Shown: positions 1 through 9,195 of the stretch, in pieces
Layout of the letters: each line of letters begins with the position of its first letter
Numbering within the stretch: the first letter of the stretch is position 1
Source: Paracoccaceae bacterium
Lineage (GTDB): Bacteria > Pseudomonadota > Alphaproteobacteria > Rhodobacterales > Rhodobacteraceae
Assembly: GCA_016938875.1 (NCBI GenBank)
Contig: JAFGTV010000053.1
Location: 186,001-250,000 of the forward strand
Direction: 5' to 3'
DNA: 64,000 nt
Made by a program: the position numbers and the translations under genes
Notes under the pieces: model-generated
What the model was told of the DNA's origin: nothing
Databases searched by the model: none
What the model saw: the letters and a program-made list of their open reading frames with translations, nothing else

Positions 1-283
1 CGCGCCCCTGCGGACCCAGCAGGCGGGTCTGGGTCAGATCCCAGCGCGCCGTCAGGTCGTCCGAGGCCAGATAGGCGCCGCGCACCCCGATTGCCGCCAC
101 CGCCGCCACCGTGCCGACCCAGAAATTCGGATCACCCATGGCCAACAGCACGCCCATCGCGCCCAACGATCCCAGCGCGGCCAGGATCACGTGATCGCGG
201 ACATAGGTTGCGCGGGCGGCGTGAAAACTCTCGATCACGGTCTCGCCCAGGTTCAGGGGCGCGCGTGTTGCGGGCTCATACAT
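1..283 (-). CDS. Hypothetical two-helix membrane protein, C-terminus cut by window edge
   Basis: I do not recognise this protein. It starts at ATG 281-283, overlapping the pyrB stop by 8 nt (the overlap contains ATGTATGA), so it is translationally coupled to pyrB, and it stays open to the window edge (94 residues seen). Residues 32-50 and 54-72 form two hydrophobic, Gly/Ala-rich helices separated by a short G-D-P-N-F turn, then a polar stretch begins. This looks like a small inner-membrane protein. In related genomes a gene of this kind lies between pyrB and pyrC, so a pyrC gene may follow outside the window. The function is unknown, and the remainder of the protein is not visible. Confidence 0.7.
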   Translation of the reverse strand, partial: MYEPATRAPLNLGETVIESFHAARATYVRDHVILAALGSLGAMGVLLAMGDPNFWVGTVAAVAAIGVRGAYLASDDLTARWDLTQTRLLGPQGR

Positions 284-1235
284 AGGTGCCGTCCCCGGCC
301 GCGCGGGCCTCGCGCAGGTTGCGGGCCAGCAGCTCCATCGCGGCCATGCGCACCGCCACGCCCATTTCCACCTGTTCCTGGATCACGGACCGGTTGATGT
401 CATCGGCCAACGTGCCGTCGATCTCGACCCCGCGGTTCATCGGGCCGGGATGCATCACGATGGCGTCCTCTTTCGCATGGGCCAGCTTTTCGGCGTCCAG
501 CCCGAAGCGGTGGTAATACTCGCGCTCGGACGGGATGAAGCCGCCGTCCATCCGTTCCTTTTGCAAGCGCAGCATCATCACCACGTCGGCGCCTTCCAGC
601 CCCTCTTTCATGTCGCCGTAGACCTCGACCCCCAGATCGGCGGCGCGCGCCGGGATCAGCGTCGGCGGGCCGATCAGGCGCACCCGGTTTTCCATCTTGC
701 CCAGCAGCAGGATGTTCGAACGCGCCACGCGCGAATGCGCGATGTCGCCGCAGATCGCCACGGTCAGCCGCTGGATGCGCCCCTTGGCCCGGCGGATCGT
801 CAGCGCGTCCAGCAGCGCCTGGGTGGGATGTTCGTGGCGCCCGTCGCCAGCGTTCAGCACTGCGCAGTTCACCTTTTCCGCCAGCAGGTTCACCGCCCCC
901 GAATGGGGGTGGCGCACCACCAGCAGGTCGGGATGCATCGCGTTCAGCGTCAGCGCCGTGTCGATCAGGGTTTCGCCCTTTTTGATGCTGGACGCCTGCA
1001 TCGCCATGTTCATCACGTCCGCGCCCAGCCGTTTGCCGGCGATCTCGAAACTGGCCTGGGTGCGGGTCGAGTTTTCGAAGAACATGTTGATCTGGGTCAG
1101 CCCGGCCAGCACGTCGGATGTCTTGTGCGTGGCGCGATTCAGGGCGACATATTGCTCGGAGAGATCGAGGATGGTTCGAATGGCCTCTGGTTTCAGCGGC
1201 TCGATGCCCAACAGATGGCGCGCGCGAAATGACAT
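276..1235 (-). CDS. pyrB: Aspartate carbamoyltransferase catalytic subunit
   Basis: PyrB joins carbamoyl phosphate to L-aspartate, the committed step of pyrimidine synthesis in the cytosol. The 319-residue protein is of normal length. The carbamoyl-phosphate loop STRT is at residues 56-59, the K-K-G-E loop near 85-88, H-P-T-Q-A-L-L-D in the middle, and H-P-G-P-M-N-R-G near the C-terminus. A longer open frame runs upstream, but the start at 1235 (M-S-F-R-A-R) fits the family, whereas the extra 23 codons look non-coding. No regulatory PyrI is nearby. The gene overlaps the next, membrane-protein gene by 8 nt and diverges from the uracil-DNA glycosylase gene across 103 bp. Confidence 0.97.
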   Translation of the reverse strand: MSFRARHLLGIEPLKPEAIRTILDLSEQYVALNRATHKTSDVLAGLTQINMFFENSTRTQASFEIAGKRLGADVMNMAMQASSIKKGETLIDTALTLNAMHPDLLVVRHPHSGAVNLLAEKVNCAVLNAGDGRHEHPTQALLDALTIRRAKGRIQRLTVAICGDIAHSRVARSNILLLGKMENRVRLIGPPTLIPARAADLGVEVYGDMKEGLEGADVVMMLRLQKERMDGGFIPSEREYYHRFGLDAEKLAHAKEDAIVMHPGPMNRGVEIDGTLADDINRSVIQEQVEMGVAVRMAAMELLARNLREARAAGDGTYV

Positions 1236-1338
1236 GGGGCCTCCGACCTGATCGACCCGCTTATAGAAAGCGTGGGACGACCCGGCAAGGGACGTGATGC
1301 CCATTGCCGCCGGGAACCGCGCGGCCTAGCCTTGGGTG

Positions 1339-2145
1339 ATGGAACACGACATGGACATGGACAGCGCGCTGGCGCTGCTGGATTGGCAGATCGAGATGGG
1401 CGCGACCGAGGCGATCGGGGACACGCCCGTGAATTGGTACGAGGTCGAGGCGGCGAAACCGCCCGTGCCGCCCCGTGCCGTGGCCGCCCCCCCGCCCATG
1501 CCCGCCACGCCCATGCCCGCCTCGACGCCTCCCGCCGAGGTCGATGCGGTCGCGCAGGCCCGTGCCGCAGCCGCGGCGGCCCAGGATCTGGCCGGGCTGC
1601 GCGCCGCAATGGCCGATTTCGATCTGTGCGAGATCAAGCGCGGCGCCAAGAACCTGGTCTTTGCCGATGGCACCCCCGCCGCCCGCGTCATGGTGATCGG
1701 CGAGGCGCCGGGCCGCGACGAGGATTTGCAGGGCAAACCCTTTGTCGGCAGGGCGGGGCAGTTCTTGGACCGGATGTTCGCCGCCATCGGCATGGCCCGC
1801 GACAGCGCGGATGCGCAAACCGCGCTTTACATCACCAATGTGCTGCCCTGGCGTCCGCCGCAAAACCGCGATCCCCAGCCTGACGAGGTGGCGATGATGC
1901 TGCCGTTTCTGGAACGCCATGTGGCGTTGGCCGCCCCCGAGGTGCTGGTGCTGATGGGCAACCATTCATGTGGCGCGCTGCTGGGGCGCAAGGGGATCAC
2001 CCGTCTGCGCGGCCATTGGGCCGAGGCGCTGGGGCGGCCGGTGCTGCCGATGTTCCACCCGGCCTATCTGTTGCGCAACCCCCATGCCAAGCGCGAGGCC
2101 TGGCATGATCTCTTGATGTTGCAGGCCAGGCTGAGGGGCGAGTGA
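1339..2145 (+). CDS. Uracil-DNA glycosylase, family 4-like, lacking most iron-sulfur cysteines
   Basis: This enzyme is predicted to remove uracil from DNA at the start of base-excision repair. Motif A reads G-E-A-P-G (residues 121-125), followed by a G-R-A-G-Q loop and a C-terminal H-P-A-Y-L-L-R (240-246). Residues 1-90 are an N-terminal extension with a Pro/Ala-rich linker (41-66). Classical family 4 enzymes bind a 4Fe-4S cluster through four cysteines. Here only C97 and C211 exist, and the usual K-C-R-P-P reads P-W-R-P-P, so a cluster is unlikely. The start is ATG 1339, directly after an in-frame GTG at 1336. moaB follows after 1 nt, so the two are probably co-transcribed. The substrate range may differ from that of classical family 4. 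Confidence 0.9.
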   Translation: MEHDMDMDSALALLDWQIEMGATEAIGDTPVNWYEVEAAKPPVPPRAVAAPPPMPATPMPASTPPAEVDAVAQARAAAAAAQDLAGLRAAMADFDLCEIKRGAKNLVFADGTPAARVMVIGEAPGRDEDLQGKPFVGRAGQFLDRMFAAIGMARDSADAQTALYITNVLPWRPPQNRDPQPDEVAMMLPFLERHVALAAPEVLVLMGNHSCGALLGRKGITRLRGHWAEALGRPVLPMFHPAYLLRNPHAKREAWHDLLMLQARLRGE

Positions 2146-2146
2146 G

Positions 2147-2689
2147 ATGGACAGGATCGACACGCAGAAAGAGTTTATCCCGGTGCGGATCGCGGTGCTG
2201 ACCGTGTCCGATACCCGCGTGCTGGCCGAGGACCGTTCGGGCCAGACGCTGGTTGATCGGATCGCGGCGGCGGGCCATGTGCTGGTCGCGCGTGCCATCG
2301 TGCCGGATGAACGCGCCCAAATCGCCGACCAATTGCGCGCCTGGTGCGCCGATCCCGAGATCGACGTGATCCTGTCCACCGGCGGCACCGGCCTGACCGG
2401 GCGCGATGTGACGGTCGAGGCGCACCGCGATGTCTATGAGAAAGAGATAGAGGCCTTTGCCACGGTCTTTACCATTGTTTCCATGGGTAAAATCGGCACC
2501 TCTGCGGTGCAGAGCAGGGCCACCGGCGGCGTGGCGCAGGGCACCTATCTGTTCGCGCTGCCCGGCAGTCCCGGCGCGTGCAAGGATGCCTGGGACGAAA
2601 TCCTGGTGCACCAGTTCGACTATCGCCACCGCCCGTGCAACTTTGTCGAGATTTTTCCCAGGCTTGACGAACACCGCCGACGGAAATAG
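2147..2689 (+). CDS. moaB: Molybdenum cofactor biosynthesis protein B (MoaB/MogA family)
   Basis: MoaB/MogA-type proteins adenylylate molybdopterin before molybdenum insertion. The 180-residue protein has the family hallmarks: T-V-S-D-T-R near the N-terminus (19-24), the T-G-G-T-G substrate loop (78-82) followed by G-R-D-V-T, and L-P-G-S-P-G-A (138-144). It begins 1 nt after the uracil-DNA glycosylase stop, so the two genes form a tight pair, although no metabolic link is obvious. The length suits MoaB better than the longer MoeA. Whether the protein is active or a structural MoaB without enzymatic function, as in E. coli, cannot be decided here. No other moa or moe gene lies in the window. 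Confidence 0.93.
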   Translation: MDRIDTQKEFIPVRIAVLTVSDTRVLAEDRSGQTLVDRIAAAGHVLVARAIVPDERAQIADQLRAWCADPEIDVILSTGGTGLTGRDVTVEAHRDVYEKEIEAFATVFTIVSMGKIGTSAVQSRATGGVAQGTYLFALPGSPGACKDAWDEILVHQFDYRHRPCNFVEIFPRLDEHRRRK

Positions 2690-2715
2690 CCGCCTTGGGC
2701 GTAACACACATGTGC

Positions 2716-2744
2716 TTGGACGCGGCGGCGCAGATCGCTATCTA
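2716..2744 (+). promoter_or_regulatory. Predicted sigma-70 promoter of the RND efflux operon
   Basis: TTGGAC (2716-2721) and TATCTA (2739-2744) are separated by exactly 17 bp and lie 46 bp before the adaptor start codon, in the 101 bp gap after moaB. This is a sequence match only. Confidence 0.55.
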
Positions 2745-2790
2745 AGCGGAATTGGCCAATGGATTTCCCGACGGGGAAGGATCAGGACAG

Positions 2791-4248
2791 ATGCGTTTTC
2801 TTCGCCGCAGCCTCGTGGGGCTGTTTCTTGTTGCCCTGACGGTGGGCCTGTTGGCCTTTGCCGGAAATTCCGTCGTGTCTGCGATCCAGGCCCGCTTGTC
2901 CCAGGAACCGATGCAGCGGCCCGCCCGTGAACGTGTGTTCGCGGTCAATGTGCTGACGCTGCAACCCCAGACGATCGCCCCGGTGCTGACCGCCTTTGGC
3001 GAGGTGCGTTCGCGCCGCACGCTGGAGGTGCGCGCCCGCGCCGGCGGCACGGTGGTCGCGCTGCACCCCGCCTTTGAGGAGGGGGGCCATGTGCAGCAGG
3101 GCGACTTGATCCTGCGGGTCGATCCCGTTGATGCGCAATCGGCACTGGATGTGGCGCGTGCCGACCTGGCCGAGGCCGAGGCCGATCAGCGTGACGCCGC
3201 CCGCACCCTGGATCTGGCGCGCGAGGAACTGGCCGCCACCGCGGAACAGGCCCGCCTGCGCCGCCAGGCCGTGAGCAGGCAGGAAAACCTGCGCAGCCGC
3301 GGCGTAGGCACCGATGCCGCCGTGGAAACCGCCGCGCTGGCCGCATCGGCGGCCGATCAGGCGGTGGTGTCGCGCCGCCAATCCGTTGCCCAGGCCGAGG
3401 CTGCGGTGGAAACCATGCGCACCAATCTGGACCGCGCGCGCATCGCCCTGGCCGAGGCCGAGCGCGCGTTGGCCGATACCGAGCTTTACGCCGCCTTCAG
3501 CGGCACGCTCAGCGATGTCAGCCTGGTCGAGGGCGGCTTGGTTTCGCCCAACGAACGGGTGGCCGATCTGATTGATGCCAGCGCGCTGGAGGTGTCGTTC
3601 CGGGTGTCGACCGCGCAATACAGTCACCTGCTGGACGCGGCGGGCACCCTGGGGGCGGCGCCGGTGACGGCGGTTCTGGATGTCTATGGCGCCGATCTGG
3701 TGGCGCGGGGCCGGATCAGCCGTGAAAGCGGCGCGGTGGCCGAGGGCCAGGTCGGGCGGCTGCTGTTTGCCGAGTTGCACGACACGGTCGGCTTTCGCCC
3801 CGGCGATTTCGTGACCGTCCGCGTTGATGAACCGGCCCTGACCGATGTCGCGCGCCTGCCTGCGGCCGCCGTGAATGCCGCCGGTGACGTGCTGGTTCTG
3901 GCCGCCGACGACCGGCTGGAGGCTGCGGCGGTCGAGATCCTGCGCCGCCAAGGCGATGATGTGATCGTGCGTGCGCCCGCCCTTTATGGGCGCGAGGTGG
4001 TGGCCGAACGCTCGCCGCTCTTGGGGGCGGGGATCAAGGTGCGCCCGCTGCGCCCCGATGCCGCCGTGGCCCCGGACGAACCCGAAATGGTGCAATTGAC
4101 GCCGGAACGGCGCGCCGCGCTGATCGCGTTTGTCGAGGGCAATCCGATGATGCCGAAAGAGGCCAAGGCCCGCGTCAAGGCGCAGCTGGAACAGGAGCAG
4201 GTGCCTGCCCGGATGGTCGAACGGATCGAAGGCCGGATGGGGGGCTAG
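2791..4248 (+). CDS. RND efflux system periplasmic adaptor subunit
   Basis: This is a membrane-fusion protein that bridges an RND pump to an outer-membrane channel. Residues 7-27 form an N-terminal membrane anchor or signal. The following V-R-A-R-A-G-G-T-V stretch is the lipoyl-like half-motif, and an Ala/Glu/Arg-rich coiled-coil hairpin occupies about residues 115-225, followed by beta-barrel sequence. The last ~50 residues are a charged, helical tail beyond the usual adaptor core. I chose ATG 2791 (preceded by AGGA) over an in-frame TTG at 2752 because it puts the hydrophobic anchor at the N-terminus. The pump gene starts 3 nt downstream. No TolC-type gene and no regulator are adjacent, so the substrate is unknown. 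Confidence 0.93.
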   Translation: MRFLRRSLVGLFLVALTVGLLAFAGNSVVSAIQARLSQEPMQRPARERVFAVNVLTLQPQTIAPVLTAFGEVRSRRTLEVRARAGGTVVALHPAFEEGGHVQQGDLILRVDPVDAQSALDVARADLAEAEADQRDAARTLDLAREELAATAEQARLRRQAVSRQENLRSRGVGTDAAVETAALAASAADQAVVSRRQSVAQAEAAVETMRTNLDRARIALAEAERALADTELYAAFSGTLSDVSLVEGGLVSPNERVADLIDASALEVSFRVSTAQYSHLLDAAGTLGAAPVTAVLDVYGADLVARGRISRESGAVAEGQVGRLLFAELHDTVGFRPGDFVTVRVDEPALTDVARLPAAAVNAAGDVLVLAADDRLEAAAVEILRRQGDDVIVRAPALYGREVVAERSPLLGAGIKVRPLRPDAAVAPDEPEMVQLTPERRAALIAFVEGNPMMPKEAKARVKAQLEQEQVPARMVERIEGRMGG

Positions 4249-4251
4249 GGC

Positions 4252-7200
4252 ATGGCGCACGGGGTCTCTGGCGCGGCGGGCGGCGTGCTGTCCTATTTCA
4301 CCCGCCACCGCACGGCGGCGAACCTGTTGCTGGTGATGCTGATCGCGCTGGGCCTGGCTGCGGTGCCGCGGATGCGCGCCCAGTTCTTTCCCGATATCGT
4401 GATCGACACGGTCAGCGTCTCCGTGGCCTGGGATGGCGCAGGGGCCGAGGACGTGGATGCCGGCATCGTGCAACTGCTGGAACCCGTGCTGCTGGCCGTC
4501 GAGGGGGTCGAAAGCAGCACGTCGCGCTCCTCTGAAGGGTCGGCCTCGATCAGTCTGGATTTTGAGCCGGGCTGGGATATGTCACGCGCCGCCGACGATG
4601 TGCAGGCCGCCGTCGATAGTGTCTCTACCCTGCCCGAAGATGCCGATGACCCAGAGGTTCGCCGCGGTGCCTGGCGTGACCGGGTGACCGACATCGTGAT
4701 CACCGGCCCGGTGGGGGTCGGCCAGTTGGGCCGCTTTGCGGATGAGCTGGTGGCCCGGCTCTTTGCCGAGGGGGTGACGCGGACCACGATCCAGGGCCTG
4801 GCGGCCCCCGAAACCGTGGTCGAGGTGCCCTCGTCCGCGCTGATCCGCAACGATGTCAGTATGGCCGAGATCGCCGAGGCCATCGCCGCCGAGGCGGATG
4901 CCGACCCCGCCGGTGACGTGTCGGGTGGCAATTCGCGGGTGCGCACCGGCGTTGAAAAGCGCGGCGCCGACCAGATTGCGGGGATCGCGCTGCGCTCGAA
5001 CCCGGACGGGTCCAAGTTGACGATCGGTGATGTCGCGACCATCCGGGTCGAGGGGGTGGACCGCGAACGGGCCTATTTCGTGGGGTCCGATCCGGCGATT
5101 TCGATCCGGGTGGACCGCTCTGACCGGGGCGACGCGATCGAGTTGCAGCACCGGGTCGAGGATGTGGTGGCGCAGGTGCAGACCACGCTGCCAGCCGATG
5201 TCTCGATGACGCTGATCCGCAGCCGGGCCGAGTATATCTCGGGGCGTTTGGACATCCTGCTGAACAACGGGTTGATGGGGCTGGGGCTGGTTCTGGTGCT
5301 GCTCTTTCTGTTCCTGAACGCGCGCACGGCGTTCTGGGTGGCGGCGGGGATCCCGGTGGCGATGCTGGCCACGATCGCGCTGATGTATGCCGCTGGTCTG
5401 ACGATCAACATGATTTCGCTCTTTGCGCTGATCATCACGCTGGGCATCGTGGTGGACGACGCCATCGTGGTGGGCGAGCATGCCGATTTCCGATCGCGCC
5501 ACCTGGGCGAGGGCCCGGTCGAGGCCGCCGAGAACGCCGCCCGCCGCATGGCCGCGCCGGTATTTTCCGCAACACTGACCACGGTGATCGCGTTTTTCGC
5601 GCTGGTGGTGATCGGCGGGCGGTTCGGCAACTTGATCTCGGACATTCCGTTCACGGTGATCGCGGTTTTGCTGGCCTCGCTGGTGGAATGCTTTTTGATC
5701 CTGCCCCATCACATGGCCCATGCGTTGACCCATTCGGCCAAGGATCACTGGTATGACCTGCCGTCGCGGGTGTTCAACCGGGGCTTTTCATGGTTTCGGC
5801 GGGTGATCTTTCGCCGCTTCATGGCGGGGGTGATCGTGGCGCGCTATCCGGTGATGGCGTTGGTGATCGTGCTGTTGTCCACGCAGATCGCATCGCTGAT
5901 CCGGGGCGATGTGCCCTGGCGGTTCTTTAACGCCCCCGAGCAAAGTTCGATCACCGGGAATTTCGCGATGCTGCCCGGCGCCACCCGTCAAGACACCGTG
6001 GCCATGATGCAAGAGATGCAGCGCGCCACCAAAGAGGTCGCCGCCCGCTACGAGGCCGAATATGGGGTGAACCCGGTGGACTACATGATCGCCGAGGTTG
6101 GCGGCAACGCCGGCCGCGGGCTGTCCGGGTCGGATGCCAAGGATCGCGATCTGCTGGGCTCTGTCGCGATCGAGCTGATCGATTCCGATGCGCGGCCCTA
6201 TTCGTCGTTCCAGTTCGTCGGCGAATTGCAGGACGCCGTGCGTCAGCACCCCAAGGTCGAAACCGTCAGTTTCCGCGGCGGTCGGTCCGGCCCCGGTGGG
6301 GACGCGCTGGACGTGCAGTTCTATGGCGCGCAGTCCGACACGCTCAAGGCCGCGGCCGAGGCGCTGAAAACCGAGCTGGCCCAGTATGGCGAGGTTTCGG
6401 CGGTCGAGGACAGCATGGCCTATGACAAGGAAGAGCTGATCCTGGACCTGACCCCCCAGGGCACCGCGTTGGGCTTTACCATCGACGGGCTGGGCCGGGT
6501 GCTGCGCCATCGCCTGAACGGGATCGAGGCGGCGACCTATCCCGATGGCCCCCGCTCTGCCGCGATCCGGGTCGAGCTGCCCGCGGGCGAGCTGACCGCC
6601 GATTTCCTGGAACGCACGTTGCTGCGCGCGCCCGGGGGTGATTTCCTGCCACTGGCCGATATCGTCACCGTCGAGCGGCGCACCGGTTTTTCCACCGTGC
6701 GGCGGGAAAACGGGCTGCGCGTGGTCTCGGTCACCGGCGACATATCCGAGGACGACCCGGCCCGCGCAGAAGAGATCATGACCGCCCTCAAAGAGGTCAT
6801 CCTGCCCCAGATCGAAAGTGACATGGGCGTCGCCTGGAAGATGTCGGGCCTGAGCGAGCAGGAAAACGAGTTCCTGGCCGATGCCAAGCTGGGCCTGATG
6901 CTGTGCCTTGTCGGGATCTACCTGGTGTTGGCCTGGATCTTTTCCAGCTGGTCGCGTCCGATGGTGGTGATGGCGATCATCCCTTTTGGCCTGATCGGTG
7001 TGATCTACGGACATCTGCACTGGGGCGTGCCGCTGTCGATGTTCACGGTGGTCGGGTTGCTGGGGATGACCGGGATCATCATCAACGACTCGATCGTGCT
7101 GGTCAGCACGGTGGATGAATATGCCGAAACCCGCGGTCTGGTGCCTGCGATCATCGACGCGGCCTCGGACCGCCTGCGGCCCGTGCTGCTGACGACGTTG

Positions 7201-7656
7201 ACGACGGTTCTGGGCCTGGCGCCGCTGCTGTTCGAATCCTCGCAACAGGCACAGTTTCTCAAGCCCACGGTGATCACGCTGGTCTATGGGCTGGGGTTCG
7301 GGGTGTTGCTGGTGCTGTTGGTCGTGCCCTCGCTCTTGGCGATGCAACAGGATGTCGGCCGCCAGGTTCGCGCCCTGCGCCACGCGATCAGGGTACCGCG
7401 CCGGGCGCGCGGGCTGGCGATGATCGCAGGCGGGGCTGCGCTGGGACTGGGCGTGCTTTTTGCCGGCACGCTGGGGGCTGTGATCGTGACCGGCAGTTTG
7501 CCGGGGATCTTTGCCGCGCTGATGCCTGCCCTGGCCAAGGCCCCGGCGATGCCGGCGGCGCTGGCGCTGTTCCTGGTGGGGGCGGCGGTAATGCTGCTGG
7601 CCGTCTATGGGGGGGCTGCGGCGATCCTGGGGCGGCGTTTGGCGCCGCGACCCTAA
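4252..7656 (+). CDS. RND efflux transporter permease subunit
   Basis: This is a proton-driven inner-membrane pump of the AcrB/HAE superfamily, 1134 residues. It shows TM1 near residues 22-40, a large periplasmic domain, and the TM4 proton-relay pair D402-D403 in G-I-V-V-D-D-A-I-V. A second periplasmic domain and TM7-TM12 follow (G-I-I-I-N-D-S-I-V is the pseudo-symmetric counterpart of TM4). After the conserved end of the fold the protein continues for about 100 residues with two or three extra hydrophobic segments rich in Ala and Gly, which ordinary AcrB lacks. It forms an operon with the adaptor 3 nt upstream. Substrates cannot be read from the sequence, and metal export is less likely because HME motifs are absent. 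Confidence 0.95.
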   Translation: MAHGVSGAAGGVLSYFTRHRTAANLLLVMLIALGLAAVPRMRAQFFPDIVIDTVSVSVAWDGAGAEDVDAGIVQLLEPVLLAVEGVESSTSRSSEGSASISLDFEPGWDMSRAADDVQAAVDSVSTLPEDADDPEVRRGAWRDRVTDIVITGPVGVGQLGRFADELVARLFAEGVTRTTIQGLAAPETVVEVPSSALIRNDVSMAEIAEAIAAEADADPAGDVSGGNSRVRTGVEKRGADQIAGIALRSNPDGSKLTIGDVATIRVEGVDRERAYFVGSDPAISIRVDRSDRGDAIELQHRVEDVVAQVQTTLPADVSMTLIRSRAEYISGRLDILLNNGLMGLGLVLVLLFLFLNARTAFWVAAGIPVAMLATIALMYAAGLTINMISLFALIITLGIVVDDAIVVGEHADFRSRHLGEGPVEAAENAARRMAAPVFSATLTTVIAFFALVVIGGRFGNLISDIPFTVIAVLLASLVECFLILPHHMAHALTHSAKDHWYDLPSRVFNRGFSWFRRVIFRRFMAGVIVARYPVMALVIVLLSTQIASLIRGDVPWRFFNAPEQSSITGNFAMLPGATRQDTVAMMQEMQRATKEVAARYEAEYGVNPVDYMIAEVGGNAGRGLSGSDAKDRDLLGSVAIELIDSDARPYSSFQFVGELQDAVRQHPKVETVSFRGGRSGPGGDALDVQFYGAQSDTLKAAAEALKTELAQYGEVSAVEDSMAYDKEELILDLTPQGTALGFTIDGLGRVLRHRLNGIEAATYPDGPRSAAIRVELPAGELTADFLERTLLRAPGGDFLPLADIVTVERRTGFSTVRRENGLRVVSVTGDISEDDPARAEEIMTALKEVILPQIESDMGVAWKMSGLSEQENEFLADAKLGLMLCLVGIYLVLAWIFSSWSRPMVVMAIIPFGLIGVIYGHLHWGVPLSMFTVVGLLGMTGIIINDSIVLVSTVDEYAETRGLVPAIIDAASDRLRPVLLTTLTTVLGLAPLLFESSQQAQFLKPTVITLVYGLGFGVLLVLLVVPSLLAMQQDVGRQVRALRHAIRVPRRARGLAMIAGGAALGLGVLFAGTLGAVIVTGSLPGIFAALMPALAKAPAMPAALALFLVGAAVMLLAVYGGAAAILGRRLAPRP

Positions 7657-7682
7657 GCGGCAGGGCGGGGCACCGCGCGCGC

Positions 7683-8498
7683 CTAGCGCCCGGTGCAGCC
7701 CGCGATATCGACCGACCGCTCGGTGCCCAGCAGGGTTATGCGCACCGACGACCGGTCCAACGCAAAGGGCGCGCCGCTGACCGGCACCAGGTCGGAACTG
7801 GCCACCAACTGGCCGTTCTGTCGCGACAGGTCCGCCTCGGACACCCAGACCGACGGGTCGGTCAATTCGAACACCGCCGCCTCTTGTCCGCCCAGGCTGG
7901 GCACGTCGATCACCGCGGTCAGCCGCAGCCCGTCGGCGAGGGGCGAAACCGTGCAGCGCACCTGGCCAACCCGCGCCGCGTGCGCGCTGAGCGGTTGCGC
8001 CTGAAGGGCCGCGCGGATCGGTTCGGCCTGCCCATCGGCGGACAGGTGCCCGCTCAGGCGCAGCTCCATGGGCATGCAGATATCATGACAAACGCCCAGC
8101 TCGACCCGGCCGCGCAACTCCATCGGCTGGTTCGCGTCGCGCGGGGTGACCTCGATCGGCAGGATCACCTCGTTCTCATAGCCGATGGTGCGCATCCCGT
8201 TGGACGAAAACACCTTGGGCGTGGGCCAGTGTACCTGCACCGACGCCGCGTTGTCGGACCCGTCCCAGTCGAACCGTGGCGGGATGCCCGCATCCCCCGG
8301 GGCGCGCCAATAGGTCTTCCATCCCGGCGCAAGACGCAGACGCAGCCCGGCCATGTAGGTGCCGGTCTCGGTCTGCCAGCCGGGCAGGATCTCGGCGCTG
8401 ACAAGGCCACCCTGCGGCCCGCCGGCGCTGGCCGGTTGGACCAGTCCAAGGACAAGAAGCGCCGTCGCGGCCGTGCGTTTGAGATGTGTCATCATCAT
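7683..8498 (-). CDS. Secreted DsbD N-terminal-domain protein (thiol-disulfide, periplasmic)
   Basis: The protein has an N-terminal signal peptide (cleavage after about A-S-A) and then one immunoglobulin-like DsbD-N domain. Its C-H-D-I-C motif matches the redox cysteine pair of nDsbD, which passes electrons to periplasmic thiol proteins. The membrane and thioredoxin-like parts of DsbD are missing, so an unlinked partner such as CcdA must supply electrons. A third cysteine lies four residues from the C-terminus. Three consecutive ATGs (8498, 8495, 8492) can start the signal peptide; the longer upstream frame is not signal-like. It diverges from yqgE across 103 bp. The domain assignment is firm, the partner is inference. 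Confidence 0.85.
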   Translation of the reverse strand: MMMTHLKRTAATALLVLGLVQPASAGGPQGGLVSAEILPGWQTETGTYMAGLRLRLAPGWKTYWRAPGDAGIPPRFDWDGSDNAASVQVHWPTPKVFSSNGMRTIGYENEVILPIEVTPRDANQPMELRGRVELGVCHDICMPMELRLSGHLSADGQAEPIRAALQAQPLSAHAARVGQVRCTVSPLADGLRLTAVIDVPSLGGQEAAVFELTDPSVWVSEADLSRQNGQLVASSDLVPVSGAPFALDRSSVRITLLGTERSVDIAGCTGR

Positions 8499-8601
8499 CC
8501 GGCGAACATAAGCACCCCCCGCCCATTGAGAAATCACATTCGGGCGAGACGGCGGTGAAAATTGTCCCACCCCGCCCTTGCGCCGGGGCGGGTGGGGGCA
8601 C

Positions 8602-9192
8602 ATGCTTGACCCTGGGGCAAACCCGGTGGGACAGATGCATCTAGGCGGTAAACTATTGATTGCGATGCCCGGCATGGGCGATCCGCGCTTTGACAAAAGC
8701 GTGGTGTTCCTGTGCGCCCATTCGGACGAGGGCGCGATGGGCCTGATCGTGAACAAGCCGATGAGCCAGCTCAGCTTTGCCGAACTGCTGGAGCAACTGG
8801 ATATCCCGCGTGATCCCCAAGCGCCTGATATCCGGGTGCATTTCGGCGGCCCCGTCGAACATGGGCGCGGTTTCGTGCTGCATTCGGGCGATTACGACGG
8901 GGGCAGCGATGCGACCCTGCGGGTCGACAGCCGGTTCGGCATGACCGCGACGCTGGACGTGTTGCAGGCGATCGCCAGCGGGAAGGGGCCGAAATCGGTG
9001 CTGTTGGCCCTGGGGTATGCGGGATGGGGGCCGGGCCAGCTGGAGGGTGAGATTGGCCAGAATGGCTGGCTGACCTGCGACGCGGACCCCGATCTGATCT
9101 TTACGGGGGCCGATGCCCGCAAATGGGAACGCGCGCTGGGCACGTTGGGAATCGATCCGCTGATGTTGTCCTCTGCCGCCGGGCGGGCCTGA
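8602..9192 (+). CDS. yqgE: YqgE/AlgH family protein
   Basis: This is a member of the conserved UPF0301 family, 196 residues from ATG 8602, with the family pattern [10 protein letters not shown] near the N-terminus, [11 protein letters not shown], a G-L-I-V-N-K-P segment and H-F-G-G-P-V. The molecular function is not established; AlgH was linked to alginate regulation in Pseudomonas. The start codon is uncertain: ATG 8602 follows a G-rich stretch suitable as a ribosome site, while ATG 8635 (M-H-L-G-G) would drop a short leader. It lies divergent from the DsbD-N domain gene, and the convergent tsaC-type gene ends 3 nt after it. Confidence 0.93.
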   Translation: MLDPGANPVGQMHLGGKLLIAMPGMGDPRFDKSVVFLCAHSDEGAMGLIVNKPMSQLSFAELLEQLDIPRDPQAPDIRVHFGGPVEHGRGFVLHSGDYDGGSDATLRVDSRFGMTATLDVLQAIASGKGPKSVLLALGYAGWGPGQLEGEIGQNGWLTCDADPDLIFTGADARKWERALGTLGIDPLMLSSAAGRA

Positions 9193-9195
9193 GGG

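Noticed and set aside
5788-7383. Long minus-strand frame opposite the RND pump gene
   Set aside because: Composition is typical of the complement of GC-rich membrane-protein codons and nothing supports expression.
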